Source: Mallotus nudiflorus (Eukaryota > Streptophyta > Magnoliopsida > Malpighiales > Euphorbiaceae). Taken from it: 64,000 nucleotides of DNA. Shown here piece after piece: positions 1-10,759 of the stretch. Made by a program: the position numbers and the translations under genes. Location of the stretch: NCBI GenBank assembly GCA_947683625.1, contig CANTUR010000055.1, forward strand, positions 1,984,501-2,048,500, written 5' to 3'. The notes beneath the pieces were generated by a model. That model saw nothing but the letters and a program-made list of their open reading frames with translations. It ran no database searches and was not told the origin of the DNA. Position 1 is the first letter of the stretch; each line of letters opens with the position of its first letter.

Positions 1-299
1 AAGTTTGCAACTCACATCAAACAAGTTTAAATTAAGATTCAGAAATTTGAAACAAATAAAGTTAGGTTTTGTTCTTAAAACAAATGAATCAGAAAGAAAG
101 AACAAAAAAAGGTTTTTAAAATCTGGAGCAACTACCATAGTAACAAATATTTTGAGCAAATGAAGACAAGAAACATCAAAACTGCTTGATATAAAAAGAA
201 ACAGCCATTAAAGTAAATAGCTTTCACAGTAAATTCATATAAACAATGAAAAAATGCAACAAAGAGAAGCCAAATTATGGGGTAATGAAGTACAATTAC

Positions 300-587
300 C
301 GCACGAATATAGGGAGAATCCTTATGCTTTAAAAGACCATGCATTTGTTTGACAGTAAGTTTCATGGTGAAAAACTTGTAGAGAAGACAAAACGCAGTAG
401 ACGGGCCTCGACAATTCCCAGTCATCCAAGGCTCAACATGGTCAACTTGATTGTAAATTTCATCAATAACTTCATGGTAGGTTTTTAACCTGTAAAGCTC
501 CTTGAAATAATCTGAAGATAAAATGTTCATACAAAGAACCTTCTCCAGTAATGAATCAATTGGCTTTCCATTCGTCTGAATCTCCAT
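300..587 (-). CDS. PRP38-family pre-mRNA splicing factor, first coding exon (gene runs off left edge)
   Basis: The first 96 residues of a PRP38-domain protein read from the ATG at 587. Hallmarks are SLLEKVLCMNILSSDYFKEL, the segment HVEPWMTGNCRGPSTAF, and KQMHGLLKHKDSPYIRA. PRP38 proteins act in the nucleus on U4/U6.U5 tri-snRNP maturation and spliceosome activation. The plant form closest in memory is the PRP38B-like protein that carries a C-terminal RS tail (Arabidopsis SRL1), but no tail is visible here. The exon ends GCG|GTAATT at 300/299, exactly where homologues continue with VGFLYLR, so the open frame past 299 is intron read-through. The intron reaches the window edge. The start is chosen because the conserved MEIQ N-terminus begins there. 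Family assignment is firm; the exact orthologue is inference. Confidence 0.93.
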
Positions 588-593
588 AATTAA

Positions 594-920
594 CTATTAT
601 TATTGTTGTAATTATTGACTATCGATCAAATAATATTAAATTAAAATATTGAACATAGCATTCCTGCAATCAAAAATTAACCATAGTTGACATGAACAAT
701 TGATTCAAGAAAAAAAAAACCCTGAATGTAATAAGGGGAGATGTAAAATACCTGAGGAAAAAGAACAGAGAGAGAGGAATTGAAGAGCTGGAACAGAATC
801 AACGAGCTGGAAGAATCGAAATTAGGGTGAAGCAGCTGAATCTTGCGATTTTCAGCGAGCGGAAATCGACAATAGGTCGAAGACAAATCCCTAAGGAGGA
901 GCAACAGCAGCAGCGTTCAA
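594..920 (-). other. 5' untranslated exon and leader intron of the PRP38-family gene
   Basis: Upstream of the ATG at 587 a good acceptor (AATAATAATAG) ends at 594, and a consensus donor CAG|GTATTTTAC starts at 751. Together they define a leader intron of about 158 bp, preceded by a 5' UTR exon from 752 to roughly 904-920. An open frame across 677-904 has no recognisable domain and is better read as leader sequence. The transcription start is not resolved. Leader introns are common in plant housekeeping genes, so this arrangement is plausible but inferred from splice signals only. Confidence 0.55.
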
Positions 921-999
921 AATTGTCCATTCAACTAAAGAGACGAAGTTGGGGCCTAATATAGAAGGTTAAGAAAGAGGCCTAGTTGCCAGGCCCAAA

Positions 1000-1890
1000 C
1001 AAAGTATAAAAATTCTCTTTTTATATTTTTTCTTCTAAGTTACATATAAAAATAAAGGAAAATTCTAATATAATTTTATTTTTTTTAGTTTTAGTTTTAC
1101 TTGTGTATTAAATTATTTAATGATAATTTTATAGTTTATTAAATTTGTGGTTATAGGATTTATATTTTGACTTAATTGTTTTTATTAAGATCGAGCTCTT
1201 TACTGTTTGAAGAAACTCCCACTTCAATAGCAGATAAATCGAGTTCAAATTATACAAAATTCGGCTCATGAAACTCACGAGTCAACTCTTAATTTTAATA
1301 TTTAATAATTTAATTTTAAATATATAATATGTAAATTCATATTGTAAAAAATATTTTATAAAATTTATTATTAGAATAAAATCATAATTTTCATTAAGCA
1401 TATTAAAATTTATTTAGTAATAATTTATTTTTAATTTTTAATATATAATTTTAATTTATAATTTATATTTTTTAAAAATTTCTTTAGACTCATTTAGTTT
1501 TGTTTAAATAGTAAATATCAAGTGACATAATAAACTATACTTAATTATAAATAAATCAAAATCAAACTAATTAAAACTTAACTCGACTCAATAATACCCA
1601 TCAATAGTTATCTTTTTTAAGGCTTCCTCATCTCCAACAAATAAGGCTCTATATTTTCATTCAAAACACCTTATAAATATTCTTCCTTTAACATCTTAGC
1701 ATGTTATGTTAATTTAATTTTAGAGATAGTTCAAGGGATATTTTTTCGTATGTATATTGACAAAAATATCGGAGTAGACATCCCAAAAACACCACTAGAC
1801 CATTACAACATTCTTTGTTTTACATAACATCCAATCTTCTATTCACAACTCATCCAAACTTCAATTCAACTCATCCAAACGTTATACATA

Positions 1891-1935
<45 letters not shown>

Positions 1936-2613
1936 TTATTTATTTTATTTCAAGAGTGATGCAGGAATATGCCCTAAATTTTATGTAAAAATTTAACAAA
2001 TTACGGTGGTGGCAATTTCGTAATTTTAGACAAACTCCAAGTATCAAATTTGGATAATTCAAAAGCTAATTTCATTTGGAAAACGAGCTAACGGTTTAAA
2101 ATCACGAGTTTTGCTCATGAGATCTGTCATTTTTCAGCCAAATTTTTTCATTTAGGCTTTTAAACGGACAATTTTTATTATTTCCTATTTTTATGGTTTT
2201 ATTTTCCTATTTTTTATTTAGAATTTTTTACTGATTTACTATTTAATTTTTCTTTATTATTGTTCAACGATAATTTTATGATAAATTGAATTCTTATTTT
2301 TTCAAAATTTCTTAAAATTTTGATATTTATAGTTTAAATTGCTATAAAAGATCATTTATTAGCAGTCGTGCGTGATTCACGTTAATAGATATTAAAATGA
2401 AATTTAGATGAGTTGTCAACAGAAGATTAGATGTTGGCATTGCATTGTTATGCCAGCAATGTAAAGACAAGTTCACACATACACGATGTTGGCATTACAA
2501 CTTAGCGCAAACTCAATATTTTTTAAATATATTTTAACCAAATTGCATATATTTTTTTAAATTGAAGCATTATTATAAAAATTAAAAAATTAAAATTAAA
2601 TTATAAAAAGTCG

Positions 2614-2676
<63 letters not shown>

Positions 2677-3380
2677 CCTTTACTAAAATTGTATAAATAC
2701 AACAATAATAAAAATATTAATACCTTTTAGTTTTACAAAAATAAATATAAAATTTAATTATATAATGTAAAAAATTAAATTAAATTTGAACATTAAATAA
2801 AAATTATAAATTCAGACCTTACTCAACTTGAATGTTAGCATTAATGTATCTATTTAGTGTTTGTGAAGTTAATAGGTAATCTTCATCCACTAATAATTGG
2901 ATGATGGTTCATTAGTAAACTATTTTGACCCATTTTACTCTCTTCTGTTATCTATATGTTTATGGATCTAACACGTTATTTGTTGTTTAATTTTATTATT
3001 TTCTATTTTTTTAAAGCATTTTCTAATTTTATTTTGTCAAGAGAAAAGTTACAAAATTTTAATTGAGGTAACCTGAACTCTAAAAAATCTATCTTATAGA
3101 TTAGTTAAACCGTAATAGCTCAAAAAAAAAAAAAAAAAAACCGTAATAATCATCACATTATTCATCATCAACCCACAAGATTTTAACTCCATCACTGGCA
3201 TATAATTTGCTTGAGTTTTCGTTGGACCTGCAGATTCTTAGCTTTGAACCCTGAAATGCATAAGTTTTTATGGTAAACCGCTAAACTCTAGCTTATTGAA
3301 TTCGACCTATTTACTATGTGTAAAACATTTTGGTATTCAATTCAATTTTGAGTGCTTACAAACTGCTGATGCTATACTAG
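1000..3380. other. AT-rich intergenic region, no gene seen
   Basis: No coding signal was found on either strand. The region holds two long (AT)n tracts, at about 1891-1930 and 2617-2674, and a 20-base poly-A near 3121-3140. The stretch around 1960-2230 is less simple in composition and may be a worn TE remnant, but I could not place it in a family. Confidence 0.6.
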
Positions 3381-4060
3381 TGGGTTATTTACCAAATTAT
3401 GGTAAAAAAAATTTTATTCCCCTAATTATGGTACTTTTAAAAGTAATTTTCATTTTTATGGTGATTTATGAAACTATTTCTCAATTTATGGTGCTTTTGA
3501 CTGAGGTAGAGGGGAGAGAAAATTTTGTTAAAATTTTATAGGTAATATCGTTTGTGTTAATGGCGGTATGACCACTTTCTTTTTTTCTTTTTGGGCTATA
3601 CTTCCACTAGCATTAACGATATGATCCCTTTCCATTTTGCCAATTTTTCTTTCATAATTTTTTATTTTTTGTTTTTTTATTTTAATTTCAATTTTTATTT
3701 TTTATTTAATAATAATAATAATAATAATAATAATGATGATGGTGATGTTAAAAATAAAAAAATCATAATATTATTATAATTATGATATTGTTTTTAATAT
3801 TATTATAATTAATTAATTATAATCATTATAAAATTAAAATAAAAAATTAGACTATAATGGTCATTTCAATGCATAAAAGCCATAAAAGCCAATGACAATT
3901 CAAGCACACACATGTATATTGTTTTTAATATTATTATAAATAATTCATTATAATCATTATAAAATTATAATAAAAAATTAGACCATAATGGTTATTTCAA
4001 TACATTTCAATGTATAAAAGTCATAAAAACCAATGAAAATTCATGCAAATTTATGCACAC

Positions 4061-4105
<45 letters not shown>

Positions 4106-4312
4106 CGATGATGATAATGATTATGATGATGATGATGTTAAAAGTTAAAAAAAAATTATAATAATATTATAATTATGATATTTTTTAATATTATTATAAT
4201 TAATTAATTATAATCATTATAAAATTAAAATAAAAAATGAGGTTATAATGGTCATTTCAATATATTTCAATGCATAAAAGTCATAAAGGTCAATGACAAT
4301 TCATGCACACAC

Positions 4313-4347
<35 letters not shown>

Positions 4348-4367
4348 TTAAAAATTATTTTATCATA

Positions 4368-4402
<35 letters not shown>

Positions 4403-4415
4403 TTAAAAATTATTT

Positions 4416-4446
<31 letters not shown>

Positions 4447-5001
4447 GATTGAAATTAAAATAAAAAACAAAAGTTTAAAAATAAAAATAAAAAAATTCAG
4501 CTAAAATGAAAAAATAAAGAAAAAGGATCATACCGCCACTGCCAGTTGCAGAATGATCACAAAAGAAAAAAAAAAGGATTGTCATTATTAATTAATTATA
4601 ATAATATAAAAAATAATATCATAATTATAATAATATTAAAAATAATATCATAATTATTATGATTTTTTGGTTTTTAAATTTTAACATTATTATTATTATT
4701 ATTATTCAATAAAAATTATGAAAAAATTGATAAAATGAAAAGGGACCATACCGTCAATGTCAGTAATAGTATAATCCTAAAAGAAAAAAAAATGATTATA
4801 TCGTCACTGACATTAATGGCATAACCCACAAAATTTTATCTTCCCTTAACTTCAACTAAAAATATTATAAATTGAAAAATAATTTTATCCTTCCATTTCA
4901 GCCTTGAAAAATAATTTTATAAATCACCATAAAAAATGGAATTACTTTTAAAACTTCTAGAAAAATAAAATTCTTTTTTACCATAATTTGGTATATAACC
5001 C
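3381..5001. mobile_element. Non-autonomous Mutator-like element with long inverted ends
   Basis: The left end reads GGGTTATTTACCAAATTATGG from 3382, and the reverse complement of the right end at 5001 reads GGGTTATATACCAAATTATGG. Similarity continues with gaps for roughly 280 bp on each side. The flanks carry a near-perfect 8-9 bp duplication, ctatactag at 3372-3380 and ctgtactag at 5002-5010, as expected for the Mutator superfamily. The interior has no transposase. It holds three diverged copies of a ~130-bp unit, starting near 3780, 3913 and 4173, interleaved with (AAT)n tracts. It is a deletion derivative or a MITE-like MULE. The small open frames inside are not genes. Confidence 0.8.
3780..4445. 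repeat. Diverged internal repeats and (AAT)n microsatellites inside the MULE
   Basis: The motif taatcattataaaatta, followed by ataatggtcatttcaat and then cacacat, recurs near 3780-3910, 3913-4060 and 4173-4315. Each copy is followed or preceded by (AAT)n, with tracts at about 3709-3733, 4062-4101, 4316-4345, 4371-4401 and 4418-4445. This suggests the internal unit was amplified together with its trinucleotide tail. Confidence 0.6.
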
Positions 5002-5038
5002 CTGTACTAGCTAAGTGGCAACTGCAAACCATGAATGT

Positions 5039-5122
5039 TCACTTCAAAAGTGAATACGAATTCAGACAATCAAGAACAAATGCTTTGCTATTCTCAGTTG
5101 TGATCGTTAATCTTCTCTCAAC
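5039..5122 (-). CDS. Possible orphan terminal exon, 27 codons
   Basis: On the minus strand an acceptor-like TTTTGCAG ends at 5123. A 27-codon frame follows, beginning VERRLTITTENSKAF and ending at a TGA at 5039. It lies downstream of the RING gene on the same strand, and just beyond it is the MULE insertion. It could be a last exon, part of a spliced 3' UTR of the RING gene, or chance. I do not recognise the peptide and see no donor that joins it in frame to the RING ORF. Confidence 0.2.
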   Translation of the reverse strand, partial: VERRLTITTENSKAFVLDCLNSYSLLK

Positions 5123-5505
5123 CTGCAAAATCAAGGAATGTTAACGTGAAAAATCAAAATAAAAACTAGAAAGCGCAGAAAAGTGAATTCAGCTAGTTTC
5201 TTGACTACAGAGCTTGTCTTGTAGTCATTAGGATGCAGCAAATAATGTAAAAGGAATTAGAATTAAACAAAATCGTACAAGGCAAATCCATCATTCATAA
5301 CTTCACTAAAGAACTCAGTTATGGATATTATCTGATTCTATGACATACAGCCTAAGATTGTCAGGTGAACAAGATGGTGTTAGCGTAGAGAATTTTGATG
5401 TACTAACCATTAACTGTGGAGCTGGTGGTGATTAACCCGATACCGTAATCACAGTTTCTCACAGATTAATCTGATCAAGAAGGCTTATGCAGATGATATC
5501 GAGTA

Positions 5506-5928
5506 TCAGCAAACAGGACATGTATTATTAGTCATCAACCATTTGACGATGCATTTGCCATGGAAGACATGAGAGCATGGCAAACGCTTAGCTTCAGAAT
5601 CAACAGGCCGGAATTCTTCCAAGCATACGGAACACTCTAAACCATTAGTTGCTTCGACTTTCACATTCTCCAACTTGTCGATGGCTTCTTGGGTGGTTGG
5701 AATAGGATCTGGAAAAACTTCTTCGTCAGCAGTAGCTAAACAGGCCATTCTTGGTGCTTCAACATCATCGCCCATCAGCAACAGCAACGGAACCAATGAA
5801 GTCGGTGACTGATCTTCTTCAACACGCGCCAGTCGATCAAAACAAAAACCCTGAAGATCATCCGCAAGAAAAGATTCAAACTCTTCATCATCGCCGAAAA
5901 GAAGAGTAGTGCATAATCGTGAGGACAT
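5506..5928 (-). CDS. RING-H2 zinc-finger protein, likely E3 ubiquitin ligase, intronless
   Basis: A 140-residue protein. Residues ~1-60 are acidic and hydrophobic with no known domain. Residues ~70-90 carry a linker of the type seen before plant RING-H2 domains (PIPTTQEAIDKLENVKV). Residues ~99-140 are a complete RING-H2: C-x2-C (CSVC), then LPC, SH, FHGKC and TCPVC, giving the full C3H2C3 zinc set. Such proteins bind an E2 and transfer ubiquitin to substrates. The frame stops straight after the last zinc cysteine, whereas relatives usually continue for several residues. The C-terminus is therefore unusually short, but the finger looks intact. Single-exon structure is typical of the family. 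The substrate is unknown. Start chosen as the first ATG of the frame. Confidence 0.85.
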   Translation of the reverse strand: MSSRLCTTLLFGDDEEFESFLADDLQGFCFDRLARVEEDQSPTSLVPLLLLMGDDVEAPRMACLATADEEVFPDPIPTTQEAIDKLENVKVEATNGLECSVCLEEFRPVDSEAKRLPCSHVFHGKCIVKWLMTNNTCPVC

Positions 5929-6104
5929 GGCTGCTTAGCTGATTGGAGTACTGATTAATTTCGTTTTTTTCGTTTATGTGCTGTATAGAAATTTCTTAAT
6001 TAAGTAAAGAATACAAAATCCTAATTCATCAAATATTTGGAAATCTTATATATTACGCTGACAAAATTAGTATTTCATTATTTTTGGGTTATTGCAATGA
6101 CTAG

Positions 6105-6274
6105 TGTAGACTTATGCTACGCTACAAACATTTATATAACCGTTAGATTAATTTTTATTTAATTATAACCATTTATGTATCAATATCATAACATGTATCA
6201 ATGGTTACAATTAAATAAGTATTAATCTAACAATTTTTACTTAATTTATATAAATACAAATGTTTGTTATGAAA
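6105..6274. mobile_element. Hairpin MITE with 9-bp target duplication
   Basis: The same 9 bp, aatgactag, lies at 6096-6104 and 6275-6283. Between them the two halves fold back: acaaacatttatata near 6123 pairs with tatataaatacaaatgttt near 6247-6265. The inner arms (gttagatta and atttaattataacca on the left; tggttacaattaaat and taatctaac on the right) also pair. There is no coding capacity. Length and a 9-bp duplication suggest a Mutator-type MITE; the outermost ~15 bp pair poorly. Confidence 0.7.
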
Positions 6275-6283
6275 AATGACTAG

Positions 6284-6721
6284 CCATAAAATTTAAGTAT
6301 TTTCGTCAAATTATCCTATTTTTTAAAATTATGACGAATTGATATATAAACATTTCAATTTGTTGCAAATCTATTCATTATCAAAATAGAATGTGTCCAT
6401 CCTAACATGACATGCTAACATGACATACATGTATAAATTTATTTGATGATGTGAAAATTAGAAGAAAAAATTAGTAATTTTGATATTTTTAACTTTTATC
6501 TTTTTTGCAATTTTATCTTTATCTTTAATCTTTTTTTTTGCAAATATATATTTACTTTTAACAAATAATTTACATATACTTGCCATATAAGCATGCCATT
6601 CCAGTATGAGCATATAATATTTTGACCATCAATTAATTTGTAACAAATTGAAAAGTTTATAAATCAATTCATCACAATTTTGAAAGTATAATAGATTGAT
6701 GAAAATAACTAAAGTTCATAG
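6284..6721. mobile_element. Second MITE-like element, directly abutting the first
   Basis: The first ~85 bp of this segment match, as an inverted repeat, its last ~85 bp. The left arm contains aattgatatataaacatttc and caatttgttgcaa. The right arm, in reverse complement, contains aattgatttataaactttt and caatttgttac. Similarity extends outward to ccataaaatttaagtat on the left against ctatgaactttagttat on the right. The two elements touch at 6283-6284, so one inserted at or next to the end of the other. No clear target duplication was found. Confidence 0.6.
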
Positions 6722-7990
6722 TATAATTAACCTTATTTTTAATTGTTTTATTAAAATTTAATATAAAGATTTGAAATTAATTCATTAATGATGAACTTTC
6801 ATAGTATAAAATTTTTTGACAGTGGCGTTTAAATTATATAGACAATATAGTATTTTTATTATTTTTAAATGTTTTATTAATGTTTTGTAGGAAAAACTAA
6901 AATTAAATCAATAATTTTTTTTTATTACAAGTAACATTACATAAAAGCCCGTACGAGCCTAGAACTAAATATTAGGAATAAATAAACATTTTTCCAATAT
7001 ATAAAAGCTAAGCATTTTTCCTGTTAAAAAAAAATAAGTCAAGAATTTTGTTTTTTCATGTTTGATAATTTTTGCCTTGTGGCCTTTCGTATTTAAGAAT
7101 ATTATATTTTAATTTTAAAATTTAATGTTTGTTATTAATCATTTTTTTTTTAATTATTTTGCTTTTTCGATTTGATATATTATATTAACCAATCATTAAT
7201 TTTCTATATTTTTGTGATTCTTCATGTTTTATTTATTTTTATTTTATTTTTTAAAATTTATAATTATATGTTTGTTATATTTATTTACTTAAATGTTTAT
7301 TATTTTTCATACATTTTCAAATAATTAATTAAAAATGTCTATTTGTCATTGATCCAACTAATTCACAAAAATTTCGTATAAAATTTTCTGTGCTAACTAC
7401 CACTATAGTACTCGAGTGAAATAGTTTACATGTGTACTAAAACAGCCTATCAACAAAATCAACTAATACTTTTAGTGACTTTGCATGGAAGCTGTTTCTT
7501 AACTAAAGAAATTGCATTGCATTGCTGAATTTTTTTTTTTTTTTTTTAAAAGCTCAATACGTTAGTACATAGGAACTGAGGAAAATGGAGGAGAGGAGCT
7601 TTGGAGGCTTAACCATTTGACCACATTCTAACCGACGAATTGGTGAATTAGCTCTAAACATATATATATATATAGCAACGCATATATGACATATGATGTT
7701 GTACAATTTTCCTCTTTGATGATACAAGATTAACTACAAAAATACAATTCACATTATTAATTTGTGAAAATTAAGGAACACTAATCAAAACCCATTGAAA
7801 GGATATGGCTTTTGATCTGGGTGCGTATATAACAAAAGCCTACTAATCACACCAGCTAAAAGACCTAACATGCCCGATACAGGAAGCTCTCTCTCTATAC
7901 ATACTATACATCAACACACTTGGAAAAAAAGAAGAATTTTTTTTTTAAAAAAAAAGGGGACGAAAAAAAGTGAAAAATGATCTATGATGG
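6722..7990. other. Intergenic spacer and 3' flank of the TPX2-domain gene
   Basis: AT-rich DNA with a poly-T of about 20 bases near 7530. From about 7990 to 8033 the sequence is the likely 3' UTR of the minus-strand TPX2-domain gene. No other gene or structured element was recognised. Confidence 0.5.
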
Positions 7991-8033
7991 CTAGATATGA
8001 AAACTGAAACGGCAGCTCCAAGAATTCAGTTAG

Positions 8034-10616
8034 CTAGTAGTTCCATGGTTGAGCATGTTGAAAATGGTAGAGGTCATTGCCAGCAGAGTGGCAGCTCCAG
8101 CACTTGCTGTTCAACATGTGGAAACTTGGCTCTCTTGGTATTGTCAAAGGCCTGCTTGATCTGTATATATGAATAAAAAATGGACAATGCAATCAAAAGA
8201 GATGGAAAAAATATTATTACACATCTGAAATAATTATTGCAAAAAAGTTTCAAGCATCATTTGCATCATCCATAGAGAGAGAACTTATGAATACATGTTG
8301 TGATGAATAAAAAAAAAAAAAATTCACTCTTAGATCATTTTTATTTTAGTGATTCCCCAGCTTTTGTGTACAATATTAAATTTATATCTCTCATTCATTA
8401 AAAAGACACATCACCAGCCAATTTAATTTAGATTTTATTTTCTACCAAAAAATATATAAAAAATAAATAAATAACCAATCGGATTTTACGATTCATAAAG
8501 AAGAAAACTAAACTATCTTATCAGTAGTTATTTGACATTTCTATCAATCAAAATAATTATAAGTTAGCTTCCAAATAGTTGGCATTAATTGCTTATTACT
8601 ATACCTTTGTGGATAGAAAGGTCTATCAAAGAAAGGCATTAGCTGAGCTCTTGGAATCATCTCTTTTCTCAGAATGCGAACCTCTTCCTCTTCTATGATC
8701 TGCTCCAAAAATTCTTGCATTGTCATCATATGTATATATATCAAAGGTACCAAGCTTACTATATGTAAATAGAGACAAAGGTACAAACCTTTTGGATCTT
8801 CTCTATTTGTTTCTTTTGTATCTCATTGAGATATAGCTTAGTTGCAACCTGAACATCAATGTTTAGTATAGTCATTAGAGCAAAGAAAATATAAAAAGAA
8901 CTTCAAAGTAAAAATGAATTGAAGGCAATGTGGCTACTTACAGAATAGTTGAACATTGCACGTTTGTAAGCTCTTTGGGAAGTGTGGAGTTTGAATTCTT
9001 GTGGCTTTGTATTTTCCTTGGCAAGAGGTTTCGTAGCAGTAGTCTGTATATTGATTTAATTTATGGGTTTTATTTATATGCTTTTGCAATTAATAAGGAG
9101 AAAGAGATGAAAAAAAAAAAAGCCTGCGACGCTTTGGCCAAATGGCCAAAGCTTTAGCATGGGTATTTACGAGATTTCGGATTTGAGATCTCGTGCTCTC
9201 TAGTTGATGTTCCCTCCTCCCCAGAAAAGAAAAATTACATAGTACCAGTTAATAGAGTTCAAATTATACCTTGGATTTGTAGAGCTCATCTTTTGCCTGT
9301 GACAAATAGTGCCATTTCTTTTAGTAAACTTTTGAAGAAAGTTTAAATATGGCTAATGCAAGAATATTGCAGCAACAAGTCTCCAATGTATCACTATTTT
9401 CATACATATGTATATGTATATGTAAGTAGAATTTCAATGGCTTGACAAAGCTACCATGTTTAGAAGGGATAGATGCCTCATCTGAAAGACTCAGTTTGAA
9501 TTATCCTAAACGTCCCTTATAAGATAAAAGACAACATTCAATTACTTAAAAAAAACAAAAATCAAGATCCCAAAGTTTCTTACTTAGGAAAAATAGTGCT
9601 TTGGACAAGATTTCTTTTATCTAAATTACTAATATTTATACTTAATGATTAATTCAATTTGATTACAGTAGAACAATAAGAGCAGTGCCAGTTTTTTAAT
9701 AACAAATTTGATGTGAGTATTAGTTTCTGCCAACTGATTTTAATAAGCAAAAAATTTAATTCCAAATAAAAATATATTTGACAGTAAATAAGCAAATAAT
9801 AAGACAGTAATAATAAACCACAAAGATAGTAATAACGACTAACTATAAAGTTTTCCTCCAAATTAAAAAGATAGCTTTCAATCATTATATAAAGATAGTA
9901 ATAATAAACCATCCAACCAATTTATTCCATGCTAGCTACAACTATAATGATGTTTGATGTTAATAGCATCAAAATGATATATAATTGATTAGCACTTTTC
10001 AAAGAATCCAATAATTAGAAGAGGAAGACCATAGCCAATAGTCCATAGGACCAAGGTTAATAATGCTTGCGCAGATTGTTGGCTACTATTTATGCCTGCC
10101 CATAACCATATTCCTCCTCCATTTAATTACTGCAAAGCATTGAATATTACTTAAAAATGATTAAGTGAAAATGTATGCACACATTCAGTAAGTGTTAAAA
10201 ATCTCATGTTGATAATAAAAATTTAGAAGAGTCGAATTCCAAACAACTAAATGACTAATTCTAATAATTTTGACGTAATAGTACCGATTCATGAACTGTA
10301 CACTCTACTCATTTCACATTTGTGTTATTATATAAAATTATTTTCTTTTTTTGTATTTTAGAAAGGTCACATGAACTAAGTATCAATGTGCATATGTTGT
10401 GATGACATTAATTATCTCACCATTCCCCTAACAGTAGTGCTCCATGAAACAGCAGACTGTGAACCAGCCTTAACAAGCTTTGAAGAAAGAGAAAACACCA
10501 AAAGAAACACATTTAGCATAAAATCACATTGCCAAAAAAGAAGAAATAAACCAAAGAAGAAAAAAAAAAAAAAAAGGAGCAACCTTAAGTGCAGACTTAG
10601 TGTGAGCTTTCTCCAT
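8034..10616 (-). CDS. Small TPX2-domain protein, seven exons
   Basis: Exons on the minus strand: 10616-10584 (MEKAHTKSALK), 10477-10421 (LVKAGSQSAVSWSTTVRGM), 9296-9270 (AKDELYKSK), ~8970-8942 (AYKRAMFNYS), 8848-8789 (VATKLYLNE...KIQK), 8699-8605 (IIEEEEVRILRKEMIPRAQL...) and 8160-8034 (SSRPLTIPREPSFH...NY, stop). The product is about 142 residues. The last half carries the TPX2 signature: a charged helix, LRKEM-PRAQ-MPFFDRPF-PQRS and PLT-PREPSF. TPX2-family proteins bind microtubules; short plant members are poorly studied. Most introns have GT-AG ends and keep frame. The exception is exon 3 to exon 4: exon 3 ends AAG|GTATAA, but exon 4 needs to begin at GCT after CAAAGA, which is not AG. 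Exon 4's start is thus uncertain. The gene is either frameshifted by one base there or spliced unusually. Confidence 0.85.
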
Positions 10617-10710
10617 GTTAGAATAATTAAGTAAATAGCCGAAGCTAGCTAGATGGAAAATACAATGTGTGGGTCTGAAGCACATGCACTAACACTGGAG
10701 AGTTTAAGTG

Positions 10711-10720
10711 AATTTATAGA
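10711..10720 (-). promoter_or_regulatory. TATA box of the TPX2-domain gene
   Basis: Read on the minus strand the sequence is CTCTATAAATTCA, about 95 bp before the ATG at 10616. That spacing predicts a transcription start near 10680 and a leader of about 65 nt. This is motif matching only. Confidence 0.5.
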
Positions 10721-10759
10721 GTGAGTAAGCACTAGAAAAAATAAAAAAAGAAAAATGTT

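Noticed and set aside
8930..9157. 75-residue plus-strand frame
   Set aside because: Lies across exon 4 and an intron of the TPX2-domain gene on the other strand; poly-Lys from a poly-A.
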